From: Plasmopara viticola
Taxonomy: Eukaryota; Oomycota; Peronosporomycetes; Peronosporales; Peronosporaceae
DNA length: 64,000 nucleotides
Direction of reading: 5' to 3'
NCBI GenBank assembly: GCA_001695595.3
Contig: MBPM02000020.1
Location: 62,001-126,000 of the forward strand
Positions 12,337-27,300 of the stretch are shown here, one piece after another. The translations under genes were made by a program, and so were the position numbers. How positions within the stretch are numbered: position 1 is the first letter of the stretch; every line of letters starts with the position of its first letter. The notes beneath the pieces were generated by a model. It saw nothing but the letters and a program-made list of their open reading frames with translations. It was not told the origin of the DNA and did not search any database.

Positions 12337-15300
12337 GACGCTGGACCGCCATAAATACGTTCTGTCTCTCAATCTAGGCATACGCTGACGCAATCGTGAC
12401 ACAAGCTATCGTACAATCACTCTACTGAAGCGCGCACGGCCACACATCTGTCCTTTCCACCTATCTAGACTACAACAGCCGCAATAGAGCCACAACTAAA
12501 CCTTCATTTGCACCTTTGAAACGCCGAGATGCTGAACCGCCACAGATGCGTCCTGTCTATATGTCTTGACCTGCACAGACGCAATCAAGCCAGAACTAAG
12601 CGTATAATTACGCTTTTGAAGCGCCGAGACGCTGTACGACCACAGATACGTCTCTCGTTCAATCTAGACATGCACAAACGCAATAGAGCCGCAAGTAAGC
12701 ATAAAACCACACTTTTGATGCACTGCGACGCTGTACCGCCACAGATGCGTCCTGTCTCTCAATCTAGACACGCGCGGACGCAATCGTGACACAAGTTATC
12801 GTACAATAACGTTTTGAAGCGCTGAGACGCTGTACGGCCACAGATCCGTCCATTCTATCTATCTAGACTTGAACACACGCAATAGAGCCACAACAAGGCA
12901 TTCATTCACACTTTAAAAGCGCCGAGACGCTGGACCGCCACAAATGCGCCCTCTCTCTCTATCTAGACATGCACGAGCGCAATCGAGCCGTAACTAACTA
13001 TATAATCAAACTTTAGAGCCTTGAGACGCTGGACCGCCATAAATACGTTCTGTCTCTCAATCTAGGCATACGCTGACGCAATCGTGACACAAGCTATCGT
13101 ACAATCACTCTACTGAAGCGCGCACGGCCACACATCTGTCCTTTCCACCTATCTAGACTACAACAGCCGCAATAGAGCCACAACTAAACCTTCATTTGCA
13201 CCTTTGAAACGCCGAGATGCTGAACCGCCACAGATGCGTCCTGTCTATATGTCTTGACCTGCACAGACGCAATCAAGCCAGAACTAAGCGTATAATTACG
13301 CTTTTGAAGCGCCGAGACGCTGTACGACCACAGATACGTTCTCTCGTTCAATCTAGACATGCACAAACGCAATAGAGCCGCAAGTAAGCATAAAACCACA
13401 CTTTTGATGCACTGCGACGCTGTACCGCCACAGATGCGTCCTGTCTCTCAATCTAGACACGCGCGGACGCAATCGTGACACAAGTTATCGTACAATAACG
13501 TTTTGAAGCGCTGAGACGCTGTACGGCCACAGATCCGTCCATTCTATCTATCTAGACTTGAACACACGCAATAGAGCCACAACAAGGCATTCATTCACAC
13601 TTTAAAAGCGCCGAGACGCTGGACCGCCACAAATGCGCCCTCTCTCTCTATCTAGACATGCACGAGCGCAATCGAGCCGTAACTAACTATATAATCAAAC
13701 TTTAGAGCCTTGAGACGCTGGACCGCCATAAATACGTTCTGTCTCTCAATCTAGGCATACGCTGACGCAATCGTGACACAAGCTATCGTACAATCACTCT
13801 ACTGAAGCGCGCACGGCCACACATCTGTCCTTTCCACCTATCTAGACTACAACAGCCGCAATAGAGCCACAACTAAACCTTCATTTGCACCTTTGAAACG
13901 CCGAGATGCTGAACCGCCACAGATGCGTCCTGTCTATATGTCTTGACCTGCACAGACGCAATCAAGCCAGAACTAAGCGTATAATTACGCTTTTGAAGCG
14001 CCGAGACGCTGTACGACCACAGATACGTTCTCTCGTTCAATCTAGACATGCACAAACGCAATAGAGCCGCAAGTAAGCATAAAACCACACTTTTGATGCA
14101 CTGCGACGCTGTACCGCCACAGATGCGTCCTGTCTCTCAATCTAGACACGCGCGGACGCAATCGTGACACAAGTTATCGTACAATAACGTTTTGAAGCGC
14201 TGAGACGCTGTACGGCCACAGATCCGTCCATTCTATCTATCTAGACTTGAACACACGCAATAGAGCCACAACAAGGCATTCATTCACACTTTAAAAGCGC
14301 CGAGACGCTGGACCGCCACAAATGCGCCCTCTCTATCTATCTAGACATGCACGAGCGCAATCGAGCCGTAACTAACTATATAATCAAACTTTAGAGCCTT
14401 GAGACGCTGGACCGCCATAAATACGTTCTGTCTCTCAATCTAGGCATACGCTGACGCAATCGTGACACAAGCTATCGTACAATCACTCTACTGAAGCGCG
14501 CACGGCCACACATCTGTCCTTTCCACCTATCTAGACTACAACAGCCGCAATAGAGCCACAACTAAACCTTCATTTGCACCTTTGAAACGCCGAGATGCTG
14601 AACCGCCACAGATGCGTCCTGTCTATATGTCTTGACCTGCACAGACGCAATCAAGCCAGAACTAAGCGTATAATTACGCTTTTGAAGCGCCGAGACGCTG
14701 TACGACCACAGATACGTTCTCTCGTTCAATCTAGACATGCACAAACGCAATAGAGCCGCAAGTAAGCATAAAACCACACTTTTGATGCACTGCGACGCTG
14801 TACCGCCACAGATGCGTCCTGTCTCTCAATCTAGACACGCGCGGACGCAATCGTGACACAAGTTATCGTACAATAACGTTTTGAAGCGCTGAGACGCTGT
14901 ACGGCCACAGATCCGTCCATTCTATCTATCTAGACTTGAACACACGCAATAGAGCCACAACAAGGCATTCATTCACACTTTAAAAGCGCCGAGACGCTGG
15001 ACCGCCACAAATGCGCCCTCTCTCTCTATCTAGACATGCACGAGCGCAATCGAGCCGTAACTAACTATATAATCAAACTTTAGAGCCTTGAGACGCTGGA
15101 CCGCCATAAATACGTTCTGTCTCTCAATCTAGGCATACGCTGACGCAATCGTGACACAAGCTATCGTACAATCACTCTACTGAAGCGCGCACGGCCACAC
15201 ATCTGTCCTTTCCACCTATCTAGACTACAACAGCCGCAATAGAGCCACAACTAAACCTTCATTTGCACCTTTGAAACGCCGAGATGCTGAACCGCCACAG

Positions 15301-18300
15301 ATGCGTCCTGTCTATATGTCTTGACCTGCACAGACGCAATCAAGCCAGAACTAAGCGTATAATTACGCTTTTGAAGCGCCGAGACGCTGTACGACCACAG
15401 ATACGTTCTCTCGTTCAATCTAGACATGCACAAACGCAATAGAGCCGCAAGTAAGCATAAAACCACACTTTTGATGCACTGCGACGCTGTACCGCCACAG
15501 ATGCGTCCTGTCTCTCAATCTAGACACGCGCGGACGCAATCGTGACACAAGTTATCGTACAATAACGTTTTGAAGCGCTGAGACGCTGTACGGCCACAGA
15601 TCCGTCCATTCTATCTATCTAGACTTGAACACACGCAATAGAGCCACAACAAGGCATTCATTCACACTTTAAAAGCGCCGAGACGCTGGACCGCCACAAA
15701 TGCGCCCTCTCTCTCTATCTAGACATGCACGAGCGCAATCGAGCCGTAACTAACTATATAATCAAACTTTAGAGCCTTGAGACGCTGGACCGCCATAAAT
15801 ACGTTCTGTCTCTCAATCTAGGCATACGCTGACGCAATCGTGACACAAGCTATCGTACAATCACTCTACTGAAGCGCGCACGGCCACACATCTGTCCTTT
15901 CCACCTATCTAGACTACAACAGCCGCAATAGAGCCACAACTAAACCTTCATTTGCACCTTTGAAACGCCGAGATGCTGAACCGCCACAGATGCGTCCTGT
16001 CTATATGTCTTGACCTGCACAGACGCAATCAAGCCAGAACTAAGCGTATAATTACGCTTTTGAAGCGCCGAGACGCTGTACGACCACAGATACGTTCTCT
16101 CGTTCAATCTAGACATGCACAAACGCAATAGAGCCGCAAGTAAGCATAAAACCACACTTTTGATGCACTGCGACGCTGTACCGCCACAGATGCGTCCTGT
16201 CTCTCAATCTAGACACGCGCGGACGCAATCGTGACACAAGTTATCGTACAATAACGTTTTGAAGCGCTGAGACGCTGTACGGCCACAGATCCGTCCATTC
16301 TATCTATCTAGACTTGAACACACGCAATAGAGCCACAACAAGGCATTCATTCACACTTTAAAAGCGCCGAGACGCTGGACCGCCACAAATGCGCCCTCTC
16401 TCTCTATCTAGACATGCACGAGCGCAATCGAGCCGTAACTAACTATATAATCAAACTTTAGAGCCTTGAGACGCTGGACCGCCATAAATACGTTCTGTCT
16501 CTCAATCTAGGCATACGCTGACGCAATCGTGACACAAGCTATCGTACAATCACTCTACTGAAGCGCGCACGGCCACACATCTGTCCTTTCCACCTATCTA
16601 GACTACAACAGCCGCAATAGAGCCACAACTAAACCTTCATTTGCACCTTTGAAACGCCGAGATGCTGAACCGCCACAGATGCGTCCTGTCTATATGTCTT
16701 GACCTGCACAGACGCAATCAAGCCAGAACTAAGCGTATAATTACGCTTTTGAAGCGCCGAGACGCTGTACGACCACAGATACGTTCTCTCGTTCAATCTA
16801 GGCATGCACAAACGCAATAGAACCGCAAGTAAGCATAAAACCACACTTTTGATGCACTGCGACGCTGTACCGCCACAGATGCGTCCTGTCTCTCAATCTA
16901 GACACGCGCGGACGCAATCGTGACACAAGTTATCGTACAATAACGTTTTGAAGCGCTGAGACGCTGTACGGCCACAGATCCGTCCATTCTATCTATCTAG
17001 ACTTGAACACACGCAATAGAGCCACAACAAGGCATTCATTCACACTTTAAAAGCGCCGAGACGCTGGACCGCCACAAATGCGCCCTCTCTCTCTATCTAG
17101 ACATGCACGAGCGCAATCGAGCCGTAACTAACTATATAATCAAACTTTAGAGCCTTGAGACGCTGGACCGCCATAAATACGTTCTGTCTCTCAATCTAGG
17201 CATACGCTGACGCAATCGTGACACAAGCTATCGTACAATCACTCTACTGAAGCGCGCACGGCCACACATCTGTCCTTTCCACCTATCTAGACTACAACAG
17301 CCGCAATAGAGCCACAACTAAACCTTCATTTGCACCTTTGAAACGCCGAGATGCTGAACCGCCACAGATGCGTCCTGTCTATATGTCTTGACCTGCACAG
17401 ACGCAATCAAGCCAGAACTAAGCGTATAATTACGCTTTTGAAGCGCCGAGACGCTGTACGACCACAGATACGTTCTCTCGTTCAATCTAGACATGCACAA
17501 ACGCAATAGAGCCGCAAGTAAGCATAAAACCACACTTTTGATGCACTGCGACGCTGTACCGCCACAGATGCGTCCTGTCTCTCAATCTAGACACGCGCGG
17601 ACGCAATCGTGACACAAGTTATCGTACAATAACGTTTTGAAGCGCTGAGACGCTGTACGGCCACAGATCCGTCCATTCTATCTATCTAGACTTGAACACA
17701 CGCAATAGAGCCACAACAAGGCATTCATTCACACTTTAAAAGCGCCGAGACGCTGGACCGCCACAAATGCGCCCTCTCTATCTATCTAGACATGCACGAG
17801 CGCAATCGAGCCGTAACTAACTATATAATCAAACTTTAGAGCCTTGAGACGCTGGACCGCCATAAATACGTTCTGTCTCTCAATCTAGGCATACGCTGAC
17901 GCAATCGTGACACAAGCTATCGTACAATCACTCTACTGAAGCGCGCACGGCCACACATCTGTCCTTTCCACCTATCTAGACTACAACAGCCGCAATAGAG
18001 CCACAACTAAACCTTCATTTGCACCTTTGAAACGCCGAGATGCTGAACCGCCACAGATGCGTCCTGTCTATATGTCTTGACCTGCACAGACGCAATCAAG
18101 CCAGAACTAAGCGTATAATTACGCTTTTGAAGCGCCGAGACGCTGTACGACCACAGATACGTTCTCTCGTTCAATCTAGACATGCACAAACGCAATAGAG
18201 CCGCAAGTAAGCATAAAACCACACTTTTGATGCACTGCGACGCTGTACCGCCACAGATGCGTCCTGTCTCTCAATCTAGACACGCGCGGACGCAATCGTG

Positions 18301-21300
18301 ACACAAGTTATCGTACAATAACGTTTTGAAGCGCTGAGACGCTGTACGGCCACAGATCCGTCCATTCTATCTATCTAGACTTGAACACACGCAATAGAGC
18401 CACAACAAGGCATTCATTCACACTTTAAAAGCGCCGAGACGCTGGACCGCCACAAATGCGCCCTCTCTCTATCTAGACATGCACGAGCGCAATCGAGCCG
18501 TAACTAACTATATAATCAAACTTTAGAGCCTTGAGACGCTGGACCGCCATAAATACGTTCTGTCTCTCAATCTAGGCATACGCTGACGCAATCGTGACAC
18601 AAGCTATCGTACAATCACTCTACTGAAGCGCGCACGGCCACACATCTGTCCTTTCCACCTATCTAGACTACAACAGCCGCAATAGAGCCACAACTAAACC
18701 TTCATTTGCACCTTTGAAACGCCGAGATGCTGAACCGCCACAGATGCGTCCTGTCTATATGTCTTGACCTGCACAGACGCAATCAAGCCAGAACTAAGCG
18801 TATAATTACGCTTTTGAAGCGCCGAGACGCTGTACGACCACAGATACGTTCTCTCGTTCAATCTAGACATGCACAAACGCAATAGAGCCGCAAGTAAGCA
18901 TAAAACCACACTTTTGATGCACTGCGACGCTGTACCGCCACAGATGCGTCCTGTCTCTCAATCTAGACACGCGCGGACGCAATCGTGACACAAGTTATCG
19001 TACAATAACGTTTTGAAGCGCTGAGACGCTGTACGGCCACAGATCCGTCCATTCTATCTATCTAGACTTGAACACACGCAATAGAGCCACAACAAGGCAT
19101 TCATTCACACTTTAAAAGCGCCGAGACGCTGGACCGCCACAAATGCGCCCTCTCTATCTATCTAGACATGCACGAGCGCAATCGAGCCGTAACTAACTAT
19201 ATAATCAAACTTTAGAGCCTTGAGACGCTGGACCGCCATAAATACGTTCTGTCTCTCAATCTAGGCATACGCTGACGCAATCGTGACACAAGCTATCGTA
19301 CAATCACTCTACTGAAGCGCGCACGGCCACACATCTGTCCTTTCCACCTATCTAGACTACAACAGCCGCAATAGAGCCACAACTAAACCTTCATTTGCAC
19401 CTTTGAAACGCCGAGATGCTGAACCGCCACAGATGCGTCCTGTCTATATGTCTTGACCTGCACAGACGCAATCAAGCCAGAACTAAGCGTATAATTACGC
19501 TTTTGAAGCGCCGAGACGCTGTACGACCACAGATACGTTCTCTCGTTCAATCTAGACATGCACAAACGCAATAGAGCCGCAAGTAAGCATAAAACCACAC
19601 TTTTGATGCACTGCGACGCTGTACCGCCACAGATGCGTCCTGTCTCTCAATCTAGACACGCGCGGACGCAATCGTGACACAAGTTATCGTACAATAACGT
19701 TTTGAGCGCTGAGACGCTGTACGGCCACAGATCCGTCCATTCTATCTATCTAGACTTGAACACACGCAATAGAGCCACAACAAGGCATTCATTCACACTT
19801 TAAAAGCGCCGAGACGCTGGACCGCCACAAATGCGCCCTCTCTATCTATCTAGACATGCACGAGCGCAATCGAGCCGTAACTAACTATATAATCAAACTT
19901 TAGAGCCTTGAGACGCTGGACCGCCATAAATACGTTCTGTCTCTCAATCTAGGCATACGCTGACGCAATCGTGACACAAGCTATCGTACAATCACTCTAC
20001 TGAAGCGCGCACGGCCACACATCTGTCCTTTCCACCTATCTAGACTACAACAGCCGCAATAGAGCCACAACTAAACCTTCATTTGCACCTTTGAAACGCC
20101 GAGATGCTGAACCGCCACAGATGCGTCCTGTCTATATGTCTTGACCTGCACAGACGCAATCAAGCCAGAACTAAGCGTATAATTACGCTTTTGAAGCGCC
20201 GAGACGCTGTACGACCACAGATACGTTCTCTCGTTCAATCTAGACATGCACAAACGCAATAGAGCCGCAAGTAAGCATAAAACCACACTTTTGATGCACT
20301 GCGACGCTGTACCGCCACAGATGCGTCCTGTCTCTCAATCTAGACACGCGCGGACGCAATCGTGACACAAGTTATCGTACAATAACGTTTTGAGCGCTGA
20401 GACGCTGTACGGCCACAGATCCGTCCATTCTATCTATCTAGACTTGAACACACGCAATAGAGCCACAACAAGGCATTCATTCACACTTTAAAAGCGCCGA
20501 GACGCTGGACCGCCACAAATGCGCCCTCTCTATCTAGACATGCACGAGCGCAATCGAGCCGTAACTAACTATATAATCAAACTTTAGAGCCTTGAGACGC
20601 TGGACCGCCATAAATACGTTCTGTCTCTCAATCTAGGCATACGCTGACGCAATCGTGACACAAGCTATCGTACAATCACTCTACTGAAGCGCGCACGGCC
20701 ACACATCTGTCCTTTCCACCTATCTAGACTACAACAGCCGCAATAGAGCCACAACTAAACCTTCATTTGCACCTTTGAAACGCCGAGATGCTGAACCGCC
20801 ACAGATGCGTCCTGTCTATATGTCTTGACCTGCACAGACGCAATCAAGCCAGAACTAAGCGTATAATTACGCTTTTGAAGCGCCGAGACGCTGTACGACC
20901 ACAGATACGTTCTCTCGTTCAATCTAGACATGCACAAACGCAATAGAGCCGCAAGTAAGCATAAAACCACACTTTTGATGCACTGCGACGCTGTACCGCC
21001 ACAGATGCGTCCTGTCTCTCAATCTAGACACGCGCGGACGCAATCGTGACACAAGTTATCGTACAATAACGTTTTGTAGCGCTGAGACGCTGTACGGCCA
21101 CAGATCCGTCCATTCTATCTATCTAGACTTGAACACACGCAATAGAGCCACAACAAGGCATTCATTCACACTTTAAAAGCGCCGAGACGCTGGACCGCCA
21201 CAAATGCGCCCTCTCTATCTATCTAGACATGCACGAGCGCAATCGAGCCGTAACTAACTATATAATCAAACTTTAGAGCCTTGAGACGCTGGACCGCCAT

Positions 21301-24300
21301 AAATACGTTCTGTCTCTCAATCTAGGCATACGCTGACGCAATCGTGACACAAGCTATCGTACAATCACTCTACTGAAGCGCGCACGGCCACACATCTGTC
21401 CTTTCCACCTATCTAGACTACAACAGCCGCAATAGAGCCACAACTAAACCTTCATTTGCACCTTTGAAACGCCGAGATGCTGAACCGCCACAGATGCGTC
21501 CTGTCTATATGTCTTGACCTGCACAGACGCAATCAAGCCAGAACTAAGCGTATAATTACGCTTTTGAAGCGCCGAGACGCTGTACGACCACAGATACGTT
21601 CTCTCGTTCAATCTAGACATGCACAAACGCAATAGAGCCGCAAGTAAGCATAAAACCACACTTTTGATGCACTGCGACGCTGTACCGCCACAGATGCGTC
21701 CTGTCTCTCAATCTAGACACGCGCGGACGCAATCGTGACACAAGTTATCGTACAATAACGTTTTGAGCGCTGAGACGCTGTACGGCCACAGATCCGTCCA
21801 TTCTATCTATCTAGACTTGAACACACGCAATAGAGCCACAACAAGGCATTCATTCACACTTTAAAAGCGCCGAGACGCTGGACCGCCACAAATGCGCCCT
21901 CTCTATCTATCTAGACATGCACGAGCGCAATCGAGCCGTAACTAACTATATAATCAAACTTTAGAGCCTTGAGACGCTGGACCGCCATAAATACGTTCTG
22001 TCTCTCAATCTAGGCATACGCTGACGCAATCGTGACACAAGCTATCGTACAATCACTCTACTGAAGCGCGCACGGCCACACATCTGTCCTTTCCACCTAT
22101 CTAGACTACAACAGCCGCAATAGAGCCACAACTAAACCTTCATTTGCACCTTTGAAACGCCGAGATGCTGAACCGCCACAGATGCGTCCTGTCTATATGT
22201 CTTGACCTGCACAGACGCAATCAAGCCAGAACTAAGCGTATAATTACGCTTTTGAAGCGCCGAGACGCTGTACGACCACAGATACGTTCTCTCGTTCAAT
22301 CTAGACATGCACAAACGCAATAGAGCCGCAAGTAAGCATAAAACCACACTTTTGATGCACTGCGACGCTGTACCGCCACAGATGCGTCCTGTCTCTCAAT
22401 CTAGACACGCGCGGACGCAATCGTGACACAAGTTATCGTACAATAACGTTTTGAGCGCTGAGACGCTGTACGGCCACAGATCCGTCCATTCTATCTATCT
22501 AGACTTGAACACACGCAATAGAGCCACAACAAGGCATTCATTCACACTTTAAAAGCGCCGAGACGCTGGACCGCCACAAATGCGCCCTCTCTATCTATCT
22601 AGACATGCACGAGCGCAATCGAGCCGTAACTAACTATATAATCAAACTTTAGAGCCTTGAGACGCTGGACCGCCATAAATACGTTCTGTCTCTCAATCTA
22701 GGCATACGCTGACGCAATCGTGACACAAGCTATCGTACAATCACTCTACTGAAGCGCGCACGGCCACACATCTGTCCTTTCCACCTATCTAGACTACAAC
22801 AGCCGCAATAGAGCCACAACTAAACCTTCATTTGCACCTTTGAAACGCCGAGATGCTGAACCGCCACAGATGCGTCCTGTCTATATGTCTTGACCTGCAC
22901 AGACGCAATCAAGCCAGAACTAAGCGTATAATTACGCTTTTGAAGCGCCGAGACGCTGTACGACCACAGATACGTTCTCTCGTTCAATCTAGACATGCAC
23001 AAACGCAATAGAGCCGCAAGTAAGCATAAAACCACACTTTTGATGCACTGCGACGCTGTACCGCCACAGATGCGTCCTGTCTCTCAATCTAGACACGCGC
23101 GGACGCAATCGTGACACAAGTTATCGTACAATAACGTTTTGTAGCGCTGAGACGCTGTACGGCCACAGATCCGTCCATTCTATCTATCTAGACTTGAACA
23201 CACGCAATAGAGCCACAACAAGGCATTCATTCACACTTTAAAAGCGCCGAGACGCTGGACCGCCACAAATGCGCCCTCTCTATCTAGACATGCACGAGCG
23301 CAATCGAGCCGTAACTAACTATATAATCAAACTTTAGAGCCTTGAGACGCTGGACCGCCATAAATACGTTCTGTCTCTCAATCTAGGCATACGCTGACGC
23401 AATCGTGACACAAGCTATCGTACAATCACTCTACTGAAGCGCGCACGGCCACACATCTGTCCTTTCCACCTATCTAGACTACAACAGCCGCAATAGAGCC
23501 ACAACTAAACCTTCATTTGCACCTTTGAAACGCCGAGATGCTGAACCGCCACAGATGCGTCCTGTCTATATGTCTTGACCTGCACAGACGCAATCAAGCC
23601 AGAACTAAGCGTATAATTACGCTTTTGAAGCGCCGAGACGCTGTACGACCACAGATACGTTCTCTCGTTCAATCTAGACATGCACAAACGCAATAGAGCC
23701 GCAAGTAAGCATAAAACCACACTTTTGATGCACTGCGACGCTGTACCGCCACAGATGCGTCCTGTCTCTCAATCTAGACACGCGCGGACGCAATCGTGAC
23801 ACAAGTTATCGTACAATAACGTTTTGAGCGCTGAGACGCTGTACGGCCACAGATCCGTCCATTCTATCTATCTAGACTTGAACACACGCAATAGAGCCAC
23901 AACAAGGCATTCATTCACACTTTAAAAGCGCCGAGACGCTGGACCGCCACAAATGCGCCCTCTCTATCTATCTAGACATGCACGAGCGCAATCGAGCCGT
24001 AACTAACTATATAATCAAACTTTAGAGCCTTGAGACGCTGGACCGCCATAAATACGTTCTGTCTCTCAATCTAGGCATACGCTGACGCAATCGTGACACA
24101 AGCTATCGTACAATCACTCTACTGAAGCGCGCACGGCCACACATCTGTCCTTTCCACCTATCTAGACTACAACAGCCGCAATAGAGCCACAACTAAACCT
24201 TCATTTGCACCTTTGAAACGCCGAGATGCTGAACCGCCACAGATGCGTCCTGTCTATATGTCTTGACCTGCACAGACGCAATCAAGCCAGAACTAAGCGT

Positions 24301-27300
24301 ATAATTACGCTTTTGAAGCGCCGAGACGCTGTACGACCACAGATACGTTCTCTCGTTCAATCTAGACATGCACAAACGCAATAGAGCCGCAAGTAAGCAT
24401 AAAACCACACTTTTGATGCACTGCGACGCTGTACCGCCACAGATGCGTCCTGTCTCTCAATCTAGACACGCGCGGACGCAATCGTGACACAAGTTATCGT
24501 ACAATAACGTTTTGAGCGCTGAGACGCTGTACGGCCACAGATCCGTCCATTCTATCTATCTAGACTTGAACACACGCAATAGAGCCACAACAAGGCATTC
24601 ATTCACACTTTAAAAGCGCCGAGACGCTGGACCGCCACAAATGCGCCCTCTCTCTATCTAGACATGCACGAGCGCAATCGAGCCGTAACTAACTATATAA
24701 TCAAACTTTAGAGCCTTGAGACGCTGGACCGCCATAAATACGTTCTGTCTCTCAATCTAGGCATACGCTGACGCAATCGTGACACAAGCTATCGTACAAT
24801 CACTCTACTGAAGCGCGCACGGCCACACATCTGTCCTTTCCACCTATCTAGACTACAACAGCCGCAATAGAGCCACAACTAAACCTTCATTTGCACCTTT
24901 GAAACGCCGAGATGCTGAACCGCCACAGATGCGTCCTGTCTATATGTCTTGACCTGCACAGACGCAATCAAGCCAGAACTAAGCGTATAATTACGCTTTT
25001 GAAGCGCCGAGACGCTGTACGACCACAGATACGTTCTCTCGTTCAATCTAGACATGCACAAACGCAATAGAACCGCAAGTAAGCATAAAACCACACTTTT
25101 GATGCACTGCGACGCTGTACCGCCACAGATGCGTCCTGTCTCTCAATCTAGACACGCGCGGACGCAATCGTGACACAAGTTATCGTACAATAACGTTTTG
25201 AGCGCTGAGACGCTGTACGGCCACAGATCCGTCCATTCTATCTATCTAGACTTGAACACACGCAATAGAGCCACAACAAGGCATTCATTCACACTTTAAA
25301 AGCGCCGAGACGCTGGACCGCCACAAATGCGCCCTCTCTATCTAGACATGCACGAGCGCAATCGAGCCGTAACTAACTATATAATCAAACTTTAGAGCCT
25401 TGAGACGCTGGACCGCCATAAATACGTTCTGTCTCTCAATCTAGGCATACGCTGACGCAATCGTGACACAAGCTATCGTACAATCACTCTACTGAAGCGC
25501 GCACGGCCACACATCTGTCCTTTCCACCTATCTAGACTACAACAGCCGCAATAGAGCCACAACTAAACCTTCATTTGCACCTTTGAAACGCCGAGATGCT
25601 GAACCGCCACAGATGCGTCCTGTCTATATGTCTTGACCTGCACAGACGCAATCAAGCCAGAACTAAGCGTATAATTACGCTTTTGAAGCGCCGAGACGCT
25701 GTACGACCACAGATACGTTCTCTCGTTCAATCTAGACATGCACAAACGCAATAGAGCCGCAAGTAAGCATAAAACCACACTTTTGATGCACTGCGACGCT
25801 GTACCGCCACAGATGCGTCCTGTCTCTCAATCTAGACACGCGCGGACGCAATCGTGACACAAGTTATCGTACAATAACGTTTTGTAGCGCTGAGACGCTG
25901 TACGGCCACAGATCCGTCCATTCTATCTATCTAGACTTGAACACACGCAATAGAGCCACAACAAGGCATTCATTCACACTTTAAAAGCGCCGAGACGCTG
26001 GACCGCCACAAATGCGCCCTCTCTCTATCTAGACATGCACGAGCGCAATCGAGCCGTAACTAACTATATAATCAAACTTTAGAGCCTTGAGACGCTGGAC
26101 CGCCATAAATACGTTCTGTCTCTCAATCTAGGCATACGCTGACGCAATCGTGACACAAGCTATCGTACAATCACTCTACTGAAGCGCGCACGGCCACACA
26201 TCTGTCCTTTCCACCTATCTAGACTACAACAGCCGCAATAGAGCCACAACTAAACCTTCATTTGCACCTTTGAAACGCCGAGATGCTGAACCGCCACAGA
26301 TGCGTCCTGTCTATATGTCTTGACCTGCACAGACGCAATCAAGCCAGAACTAAGCGTATAATTACGCTTTTGAAGCGCCGAGACGCTGTACGACCACAGA
26401 TACGTTCTCTCGTTCAATCTAGACATGCACAAACGCAATAGAGCCGCAAGTAAGCATAAAACCACACTTTTGATGCACTGCGACGCTGTACCGCCACAGA
26501 TGCGTCCTGTCTCTCAATCTAGACACGCGCGGACGCAATCGTGACACAAGTTATCGTACAATAACGTTTTGTAGCGCTGAGACGCTGTACGGCCACAGAT
26601 CCGTCCATTCTATCTATCTAGACTTGAACACACGCAATAGAGCCACAACAAGGCATTCATTCACACTTTAAAAGCGCCGAGACGCTGGACCGCCACAAAT
26701 GCGCCCTCTCTATCTATCTAGACATGCACGAGCGCAATCGAGCCGTAACTAACTATATAATCAAACTTTAGAGCCTTGAGACGCTGGACCGCCATAAATA
26801 CGTTCTGTCTCTCAATCTAGGCATACGCTGACGCAATCGTGACACAAGCTATCGTACAATCACTCTACTGAAGCGCGCACGGCCACACATCTGTCCTTTC
26901 CACCTATCTAGACTACAACAGCCGCAATAGAGCCACAACTAAACCTTCATTTGCACCTTTGAAACGCCGAGATGCTGAACCGCCACAGATGCGTCCTGTC
27001 TATATGTCTTGACCTGCACAGACGCAATCAAGCCAGAACTAAGCGTATAATTACGCTTTTGAAGCGCCGAGACGCTGTACGACCACAGATACGTTCTCTC
27101 GTTCAATCTAGACATGCACAAACGCAATAGAACCGCAAGTAAGCATAAAACCACACTTTTGATGCACTGCGACGCTGTACCGCCACAGATGCGTCCTGTC
27201 TCTCAATCTAGACACGCGCGGACGCAATCGTGACACAAGTTATCGTACAATAACGTTTTGTAGCGCTGAGACGCTGTACGGCCACAGATCCGTCCATTCT

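Noticed and set aside
8544..12789. An 86-codon plus-strand ORF in three units (8,544, 10,608 and 12,529)
   Set aside because: It exists only where one base is missing in monomer E (atacgtctctcg for atacgttctctcg). It is a frameshift product of repeat sequence.
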